Source: Xanthostigma xanthostigma
Lineage: Eukaryota > Arthropoda > Insecta > Raphidioptera > Raphidiidae
Length of the DNA stretch: 64,000 nt
Assembly (NCBI GenBank): GCA_963575645.1
Contig: OY754476.1
Location: 62,001 to 126,000, forward strand
Direction of reading: 5' to 3'
A model generated the notes under the pieces. That model was not told the DNA's origin and searched no databases. It was given only the letters and a program-made list of their open reading frames with translations. Within the stretch, counting starts at the first letter, position 1. Every line of letters starts with the position of its first letter. Shown piece after piece: positions 22,996 through 33,400 of this stretch. A program made the position numbers and the translations under genes.

Positions 22996-23769
22996 TCACG
23001 GAAAAACCGACTGCCGCCGAAATCTGTCGCTGCATTCTACATTGGTTCAACCGCAGGCAACAGCACGTTTGCGGTTGCCGTCTGCAGTTGCAGTCGGTTG
23101 CTGCAGCCGCCTTCGGAATCATACCTTAACATAACTTTTTTTAAAATATATATTTAAATGATTTCAAGAGTAATTTTTTCTCCGATGATACAAAAAGCAT
23201 GCACGATTGTACATTTCCTGAAATTGATTTGAATTTATATATTCTCTATTTATTTTTACTGATTAATTTAATATTTCAGCATAATCTGTAATCTGGTGAG
23301 TGCTCAAAATTGCTAGTGTCGGATTATCAAGTTTGTAACTGTATTTGAATAATACATAATCAAAATTTCATATTAAATTTAGAATGACTTATTTGGTAAT
23401 ATATGTTTTAATAAAAAAAGTACTAAAGTATTGTATACGCATTTTGTGCTAATTAGCTTTAATGAAATTGTAAAAACAAATTTGGGCTGTCATGTTTGAC
23501 AATCAAATAATTTGTAAAAAATAACGAAAATGTATTTTTTTATTTACTGAACTTATACTTAAACTTTTTTTTTAAATAAAAGAAGCACCTACTCATAATA
23601 CCGAAATTTATGTTCAAAAACAAAAAAACATCTCTGTCCTGTTATCAATAACAAATTTTAGATAATCAGAAATTTAATCAAGTAACTAAACCAAAGTCGT
23701 GTTTTCAATTTTAATACATAATTCAAAAGTACCTAAGAAATTAGCGATTCATAGTTACTTAAAAAAAAG

Positions 23770-24222
23770 ACGGGTCGCACTCCGGGAGTGCCGGCAGAAG
23801 TGAAAACTTGAATATTAACGTCTTAATTTTTTGCATTTAGAAGCATTGTTTATTTATTGGCAACACTTGTAAATAAAATGGTTTGTATCGTAAACTGCAT
23901 TTTTATGTACGATATTTCAACGCTAGATGTCTAACGTTGTATAAAAAATAGAATGGTTTGTATCATAGATTGCATTTTTATGTACGATATTTCAACGTTA
24001 GATGTCTAACGTTGTATACAAAATAAAATGGTTTGTATCATAGATTGCATTTTTATGTACGATATTTCAACGCTAGATGTCTAACGTTGTATAAAAAGTA
24101 TCTGGCAATTAATATCACTTAGAGAGTCTCACCCAGTTCTTACTTTTCCTGACGCGAGTTTAACATTTTTTACCCATTACAAAAAAGTGTACAACGCCGC
24201 TAAAGAAGTTTTCACTTCAAAA
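23770..24222 (-). mobile_element. GAAGTGAAAACTTC family repeat, copy 2, with 75-bp tandem triplication
   Basis: It is the inverted relative of the copy at 10191-10440, sharing GTGCCGGC(A/G)GAAGTGAAAACTTG at one end and GCCGCTAAAGAAGTTTTCAC at the other. The interior has a 75-bp unit (ATGGTTTGTATC...) repeated three times with starts at about 23878, 23953 and 24028, against one unit in the other copy. Confidence 0.75.
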
Positions 24223-24433
24223 AAACAGCAAAAAAATTAAATTTTCTCTTAAAGCATTCAACAATGATCCTGTACTAATTTATTAATAGTATACAAAAAA
24301 TTGTTATTTATGTCTTTTTATGTGAATTTCATTGATTATTAAAGAGTTCATATTCTTCCACATGAAAATATACACTTAGATTCTTTTGATTTATGTATAT
24401 CTCACGGCAATTAATAACTAGGATAATATCTGA

Positions 24434-27400
24434 TCATTGGCTGCTACGTGACGATGGGCCAGGAATCTGATCGGAATTTTCAGGCGAATGGTGACTACGT
24501 GCTGCTTTTAACCCATCTAAATATTCTTGCTGACTTTCAGCTAAAACATGAGCTATTACGTCTGCATCGTCACCCCAGTTTGCTAATCCTGCAAGCAATA
24601 ATTTGGTTACTAAGAAAACTTTACTTTTTGCTGAAAATGGGAGCAGTTAAAATTGTTGTGGTTAAAAAATCATTAAATTGTTGTTTTTAGGGTTCCGTAT
24701 CTCAAAAAGAAAAAAAAAGGAAAGTGTGGTTTTAAGAAACCACGACGCAAGTGAAACTTTTATTGGATTGTAGACACTTATCCATCACGATTGATTATAA
24801 ACAACAATATTCACATGAATACACGAATAAAAACATGTAAACACTGTACAGCACTTGCCCGCATGACAGACTGACTATGTGTTATACATACTACACGGTC
24901 AGCTGATGCTAACCATGGGCGCCGCCATATTGGCTTTGGCTGCTCTACCGAGCGCCTTTCACTTTACCCCTACTCCGCGGCCGCCTGTAATGCGACATGC
25001 AACAGACGGCCAGAAAAATTCGGGACGATAGAATAAAAGTTTCACTTTAAAAAACGGAACCCTTACGAAATCACTCATTTGTCCGTCCGTCCGTATGTCT
25101 GTTACAGTCGAATTTTTCTGGATTAAACAAAGGTTTCAAATTGGAATTTGGTATAGTTATAAAGCTTACTAGTTTGAATGCATTCTTTTGGTCAAAATGG
25201 TCAAACCGATTCAGTCCTCCTCTATTTCTCAAACTAGATCAACTAAAATTAAGAAAAAAAACTAGTGGTGTTAGAGCTACTATTTTACAGGAAAACCATT
25301 ACGATGTTTCCAATAGCTGTAATTTTCAAAATTCAAAAGCAAATAATATAATTGATGGTATGAAACACTCGCATTTGTCTGATTTTTTATACTAATAAAA
25401 AGTAAGAGCTCGATTACACTAGCCGGATGCCGGAACGATTATTTATCGAGTGTCCTTGTGGCTTATTTTATATGGCATACTTCACACTTATCCGACGCAA
25501 TTCAATATCCTCTCCGGCACTAATAATACTAGTATTTTTTATTCATTATTGTTTTAAGGTTATTTTAAAAAAATTATTTTTTACTTTTTAGTTCGATAAA
25601 AAGCGTGTTTTTTAGTTTTTTTTTAAACTATATTTATTTTCCACTTTTTAGTTCGATTTATTGTCAAAAATTTTCCGAAAAAAAAAAAACATTTTTTTTT
25701 CGGCGTGGACGGGATTAGAACCCATGACCCGTGATTCCGAGAGTTGACGTCAGCGAAGATCCGTGCTTTAGACCGCACGGCTAAACACTGTAGTTACAGT
25801 GCTGGCATATTATACTACTGTAATAAACCACTTGCTGTAGTCCAAAGGAAGGTTACAAACAAACATACATACATACAAACTTACAAGTGAAGTTAATATA
25901 AAGCGTGTAATAATTAAAAGAACTTAGCTACGTAACTTCTCGATTTATCCATCATTGCTTGGAAAGTTCCTACAGAAAATTTCTCTCTTCATTTTTTTCA
26001 ATTCATTTGTTTAAAAAGTACCACATTACAAGACCTGCGCAGTCACCCATGATCAACTGTTTAAAAAATGAGCTCTAGTTGACGAACGGACCAGAATTTT
26101 TCCGCGTAGTGTGAACAGGAAGCGTCCAGCATCCGATAAAAATTTGTTCTAATATCCGGCTAATGTAAACAAGCTCTAAAGATTGAATTAACAGCAGTGA
26201 TATAACCGACTTGCGTTTTCCGTTCATTGTTAGACAGTGTATAAACATTGAACAAAACTATCGTAACAACCAAAGGTAAATAACGGAAAATAAAAATGTT
26301 GTATACAGGGTGTCCCATTAAGAATGGGACATAGAACAACCGCAGATTCTCCAATTCAAAATAAAACGATTAAGCGAAATATGCTTAGATAAAATGTTAC
26401 TCGTTTCCGAAATACGGGGTGTTGAAGTTGAAAACTGAAAAATTATTAATGTCCATAATTTTTTTAATACACTTTATAATTTTACTCAAATCGACACACT
26501 TGTTAAATATCATAAAATGCACCTAACAATAAAAAAATTAGTTCAGTACGCTCTACCAGTGGCGTACGGCAGGAGTAAGTAATGCTTGTACCCCTTCTAA
26601 ATGTTACGCCGCTGTCTAAATTTTAATTTTGACTATAATTTTAATTTTTTTGATATTTTCTAAGTCAATAATGTACACTTGTTAGTTTGTTGTAAAGTCA
26701 TTGGTTTTCGAGATATTAGCAGTTTTTTTAAACAAAATTGTAAAAATGAATATTATTAATAATAATACAAATAAAAAGTACATGTCTATCTATCTTTAAC
26801 TGCGAATATCTCGAAAACCAATGACTTTACAACAAACTAGCAATTAGTGTACATTATTGACTTAGAAAATATCAAAAAAATTAAAATTATAGTCAACATT
26901 AAAATTTAGACAGCGGCGTAACATTTAGAAGGGGTACAAGCATTACTTACTCCTGCCGTACGCCACTGGTAGAGCGAGTAACATTTTATCTAAGCATATT
27001 TTGCTTAATCGTTTTATTTTGAATTGGAGAATCTGCGGTTGTTCTATGTCCCATTCTTAATGGGACACCTGTATAGCTAAAAAATATTTCAACAATAGTT
27101 AACAACAAATAAAAATAATATATCAATCACAGTTTAAAATTAAATTTAGATTTATGGTTAATTAAAAATTTATGTACGGATATCGGGTTTGAATCACTGC
27201 TGAAGATAAGTCTAAGGAGTCTTTTATAAATCAACTTACCAAAAACTTCTGGAGGTAAATGTGAGATCATGTCCGATTTATACATTTCTGAATTTTTACC
27301 CCAACCACGAACTGGTCCGGACAGTTTTTTGTGTTTTGCATCTCTAAAAACTGCGCAACTGTTCTCATCCACTTCTTCAAAAACTATAAAAAAAATAATA

Positions 27401-30400
27401 ACTTAAAAACAACAAAACAAAAAATTAAAAAAAAAAAAACGACGAAGTGAAAAGTGAACAAAAATAAAAAAGATAAATTTTGAATGCTGATAGCCACCAA
27501 TCGGATGCCACTAATTCCCTCCACATCATATTATATTAATACGCTAAGGTTAAAGATGTTTGTCTTCCTTTTTAGAAAAAACCTCACAATTTCTCCACAT
27601 AAATTATATATCATTTTACAGATAATTGCTTGCTCTACTGACATCGACAACTAAAAAATTTATTATTTCTTTTGTTTTTGTAAATTAATTAAAATACAGC
27701 AACGCTGAACAACGTCTGCCATCTGACGGCTTTTATTTTGAAACAACGTCAACACTTTGATCTGTCATCTGAATGCAACAGACACAATACTGCATACTGC
27801 CATCTGACGGCTTTAATTTTGAAACAGCGAGCAACGCTGAACAACGTCACAGCAATGCTGCATGATGCCATCTGACGGCTTAGCTCAACGCTTTTGCTAC
27901 TTGCGCCTCTATATGACAATTTTAGTAAAATTTTTCTTCGATCTGTCATCTGAGCTTCATATTGTAATACAACAAAAAGAAGAACGTTATAAGCAGTGCG
28001 CAAAATTAGAAACGAATTGAATACCTGCAATCATATTTAAAAAATAATTTTGTAAAGTGATAATTATTATACTTATTTAGTGCGAATAATTCGCACAGGT
28101 CACACTAGTCAAACTTTATTATTGGCCTCTGACTGTGGTTTATACTATTTATTTCAAATCTTCTTGGTTTAGGGGCTTGTAGGCAGTTGGTATTTATACC
28201 TGTCGTTTTGTCTACGCGGCTCACAGACTGCTTTTCTCCCTTCTTCGTCGTCGACACATTTACCTGTGAGCCGCCTAAGATACTCCGTCTGATGCCACAT
28301 CGGCTTTGATAAGGTCCATCACTGTTGCAGACGAAACGTCAGGTAGAAATACCAATGGACCAAATTCGACCGGAGTCAATTTTTAAGATTACCGGACAAC
28401 ATGGATCCAAGTTGAATGTAGCCATGTTTTCTTTTCCGAATACTTTAAAAATATAGCCGTACCTATTTGCAATGAATTATTTGGCGCTTTTGAATCATAT
28501 TCAGAGTTTTCAGGCTGCGTCGATGATGCCGGTGGAGTTTGAATTCTGTGTGGAGGAGTTGGTATTCTATGAGGCGGCGTAGACACACGATGACCACTCG
28601 GTAATTGCCTCAGTGATGCAATAGGTGGCGTTGGAATACGATGTGGTGGAGTTGGCAAGCGATTTAGTCTACTATGACTAGCTGGATGCTGGGGTGATGC
28701 GTGACCTGTAATTATCAATAGAAATTATAATAGGCTATTTGACTCTCATTTTTAAAGCGTCTTAAAATATTCATATCATAGTACTAGCGGTTCGTCCCGG
28801 TCATAGATATATATATTTAATAGATTGCGGATACACTAGCGCCTCCTGTACCTTTTAGAAGCCATTTTGTACGTGGAAAACGCCGTAAAAAAGCGCGAGA
28901 TTCAAAAATATTAATTATTTTATAATATGACCTTATTGAGAAAAACGACAAAACTCACAGTAAACAGTGATATTTCGCTCCAAAACCTATTTTTATACTG
29001 AAACGTTTAATAGATTGCGGATACACTAGCGCCTCCTGTACCTTTTAGAAGCCATTTTGTACGTGGAAAACGCCGTAAAAAAAGCGCGAGATTCAAAAAT
29101 ATTAATTATTTTATAATATGATCTTATTAAGAAAAACGACAAAACTCACAGTAAACAGTGATATTTCGCTCCAAAACCTATTTTTATACTGAAACGTTTC
29201 AAAAATCACAAAATTGAGCATAAATATAATGTAAAAACTTAGGACATTTTACATTGTCAGATTGGCATCAATGCTTGTCAACCTTGATGCCAAATTGACA
29301 ATGTAAAATGTTCTAAGCTTTTACATATTATTTATACCCAAATAATCTAACTAATCACAATATTATAAAAAAAAATGGAAAAAAATATTTAAAATCACCT
29401 GAACGTGGAGACCGAGAAGCTACAGTAGATGAAGTAGTTGCAGAGCTACATCCAGCCTGTGGATCTTTGTATCGATCCGATCTCTCCTTCACAAATGTGG
29501 CAAATGATTCTCTTGCAACTTGTTCTTGTATCGCTTCATTGGTTGCTTCCAAATCACTAGCAGCTAGTTTATCTTCCATCATCGTCTAAAAAAATTATCT
29601 TAAATTTTATTCACACTTTTTATATACAGTAACTCCTAGAAATTTCAAAATAGGAACTTTCTTTGGAATTTAACTTCTATTGACAATCTTAAAAAAAAAT
29701 CACTCGTTTTGTTACTTAGGAATATTTAACTTTAAACTTTAAATCAACGTCTTGAGTTGTTATTAGTGATGTGCCGGATATCTGTATTCGTATCCGCGGA
29801 TATCTCAGGTAGAAGAAAGATTCGTATCCGTTAATTTTTGGCGGATCTTTTACCTATTAATTTTCAATTCATAGATGAAATTTTATATATATAGGTGATT
29901 AGGTAATAATGAAAACTTGTTAAATTCCATTCAGATTATTTTTTATTTTTTTAAATCGTATTTGGCACCTTTATATTGCAAACATTTATCGTAGTGAGTA
30001 CCATACTAATAGTACATAACTCAAAGGTACTAAATCAACTATCTTTATAATGAGATATTGCACATCGATCTTTGAAAAGAGACAATCTGTTATGAGAGTA
30101 AACTCTTAAAGAGGTCAATAACTTTTTCCCATAACAGATAGTCTCTTTCCAAAGGTCGATGTGCAATATTTACCGCCGAGTACTCTAAGAAAGTTAAGAT
30201 CCGTATCCGTATCCGCGGACCTTGAAGCCAAAAATCCGTATTCAGATCCATATCCGCGGATATACATTTTTAATGATCCGGTACATCACTAGTTATATCA
30301 TACAAACATACTCTATAATTTTAAAGAATGTGCAAAATGAGTTTAGATTTTTTTAAATTTTAAACCTGTCTTGGATAACTATGGTAGTTTGAAATTTTGT

Positions 30401-33400
30401 TTCCGAATATATTTTTACTCGTAAGCTATAGATTTTATTGAAGTTAATATTTTCTACCCCCTCTAGGTTTTACCCTTGATTTCTAAACTATTTAAGTGTG
30501 CAAAGTTAGTGCCCTGGGTCGACGGGGGTCCTACCAGAGGGCGTGAAAAGACAGACACATGTAAAAAAATTATATAATGGTATAAATAAACACAAATGAC
30601 TATAAAATGTGTCACCTACTTGCTCAATTAGCTGCAGTTCATTGGCCTTAACTGCTTCGTTAACAAGATTTCGATCTGCTTCTCCAGGCCTATGATTCGG
30701 AAGACCAAGGCCTACACCAACGGTAGCACTGTACGGATCACGGATAGAATTATAATGAGATCCGCGTTGATATGATAATCTAATAGGTTCACAATCTTTC
30801 TGACCTGTGCTATGAAATATATTAATTGGATCTGAAAAAAAAAAACAATACAAATTAGAGTCATCTGTATCAACTAAAAATTAAATTGTTGGAAATGCGA
30901 AAACAACAAATAAAAATAATTAAACTGACTTGACTGATAGCAATAAACTTCGATGGTGCGGCAGTACATTTCAGACAATGCTTGAATTTCCAAATGATTT
31001 CCGTGTACAAAATCATTACGTTTTCTGGTTACGTATCTATTAATGTCTTCTGTTATGTATTCGCCGAAAAAATCTCTATTTTTGAACTGGAAAAAAAGTT
31101 ATTAATACTTTATATTAGATATCGTGTCCATCGCGATAACAATATTAAGAAAATATGCAGGTATGTGAGCAAAAATATATATTAGATTTATTTATTGTAC
31201 GACGTTTCGTTTATATATTTAGACTTTTTCGAGTACTTGAAAAAGTCTAATTGTATAGACAAAACGTCATACAATAAATAAATCTATACTAATATATAAA
31301 GCTGAAGAGTTTGTTTGTATGAACGCGCTAATTTCAGAAACTACTGTTTCGAATTGAATTTTTTTTTTGTTTTCAATTAAATATTTTTTATATTAAAAGA
31401 AATTTATTACTTAAAAAAAGTATATAAATACTGCTTTTTAACGACAAAAACTTTTGAACGGTAACGCCAATAATTATGAAGTTTGGACACAACATTCATC
31501 TCGGTAAACTAAGATGAATGTTTGTACTCATGTCCCTTCCTTCCCCATTCGTTCTTTTGCACCCGGGTGAAACCGGGCGGGACCGCTAATCTAATATATT
31601 TTTGTCCACATACTTGCGATTTTTCTTAATATTATTAATACTTATTTTACCCATATATACAAAAAAGTGAATTTAAAAAAAATCCTAATCAGGAACAAAA
31701 CAATCATTGCTGACTCGCTAACCGCGTCAAAACCCTGAAATAAAAGGTTCGTTCCAAGCAGCCGTGAACGGTAATAAAACCGTACAGTCTTGTCACTGCG
31801 CAAGACTAATTTGCGCACTAGCTCAAAAATCGATACTGCGCAAGACAGTCTTGCGCAGTAAGAGGACTGTGTACGGTTTTATTACCGTTCGCGGCTGCTT
31901 GGAACGAACTTAAAATAACAATTGAAAAATAACTTACAATGTAATCCATGCAATGTGACCTGACAACGCTATGCATATCTTGATCTCCGTAAACTTGATC
32001 CGCTATAGCGCGAAATAAGCAAGCTCCGTCTTCCACCATATTTTTGACGACTAAGCCTTTTTTACCCATTAACTCGCTGAAATCCTTATCACGCATTACC
32101 CATTCTTCTTCGGATATTTGCTGACCACGCCACGGATCGTACTCATCCTCGCTGTTACAACCTTCCTCGCCTTCTTCTTCTTCTTCTTCGCCGACTTCAC
32201 TTTCTGGTTGAGATCTTGCCAGAGGCGATTGGGTGCCGCTAGACGTCGGTACATGTTCTAATACGTGTTCTCGACCTTTCCGTTTTGTCACGCGCTCACG
32301 AATATGATTCCGGCTACTTTTTCTTGCCGTGCCTACAGAAATTAGAAAATCATTATAAGATTGCAGTTAAAATAAATCACCGCAAAACTGGTTACCTTTT
32401 TACTGACCTGCATTTTTACTAGTACCTGCATCTGATTGATTTAGGTCCCTTTGTAAACGTTTGTTATGGTTGCATCTTGATTGTAGAAGCCGTCGTTTCG
32501 AAGACGATCCTAAATCAAAACGTGCATTGAAAATGTTGAACTAGCTTTTCCGATATTAAGTCATATTTCTTTAAAGGTGGCACTTCACATGGTAAAGTGC
32601 CGGCATAACACTTTATTTTATATACCTTGGGTAGATTTTGACGAATCTGTTTCAGAATATGAATGAGGAGACATGAAGCGACTTGAACCGACAGGATTAT
32701 CATTTTGTAACAAGGCATGGGTTTGTTGAATGGAATGTGCCGTGTTTGAGTTGAGCCGACTTTGATTGCCCTCATTGTGCTCCGATCTAAGGTTCTGTAA
32801 AATTCGTAATAAAAAACTATTGTAATTAAACATTATAAATAGTGATGTGCCAGATCGTTAAAAATGCATATCCGCGGATACAGATCTGAATACGGATATT
32901 TGGTTTCAAGATCCGCGGATACGGATACGGATCTTAACTTTCTTAGAGTACGCGGCGGTAAATATTGCACATCGACCTTTGGAAAGAGACTATATGTTAT
33001 GGGAAAAAGTTATTGACTTCTTTAATAGTTAACTCTCATAACAGATTGTCTCTTTCTAAAGATCGATGTGCAATATCTCATTATATAGTTCTTTATTAGT
33101 ACCTTTGAGTTATGTACTATTGGTATGGTACTCACTACGATAAATTTTTGCAATATAAAGGTGCCAAATACGATTTTAAGAAATAAAAAATAATCTGAAT
33201 GGAATTTAACAGTTTTTCATTATTACCTAATCACCTATATATATAAAATTTCATCTATGAATTGAAAATTAATAAGGTAAAAGATCCGTAAAAGACTCGC
33301 CATAAAACTAACGGATACGGATCTTTCTTCTCCCTCGGATATCCGCGGATACGGATATCCGGCACACCACTAATTATAAAACACGCTGTTCGCATTTAGT

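Larger units (their letters stand above)
22516..23126. mobile_element. PIF/Harbinger deletion derivative with TAA target duplication
   Basis: AGGTATGATTCCGAA starts the 611-bp element and its mirror TTCGGAATCATACCT ends it. TAA lies immediately outside both ends (22513-22515 and 23127-23129), as expected for PIF/Harbinger. The interior keeps the first part of two divergent genes. On + at 22699 there is a MADF-like start (EEKLINLVAKYPVIYD) that stops soon. On - from 22995 there is a transposase-like start (FRNRPDEGSYSMLIKKHLLS, DEKIFRSYCRLN). The catalytic region is missing. Confidence 0.85.
18936..24433. other. Repeat-filled interval between CUPID gene exons and Duba
   Basis: Upstream exons of the CUPID-domain gene must lie at or beyond this stretch, but none was recognised. 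Almost all of it can be assigned to mobile repeats, given separately: 18953-19510, 19867-20450, 20451-20679, 21191-21589, 22003-22427, 22516-23126 and 23770-24222. The part at 23130-23770 is AT-rich and shows nothing. Confidence 0.5.

Noticed and set aside
26160-26354. 64-codon minus frame
   Set aside because: It overlaps the terminal repeat of the foldback at 26306 and has no protein signature.
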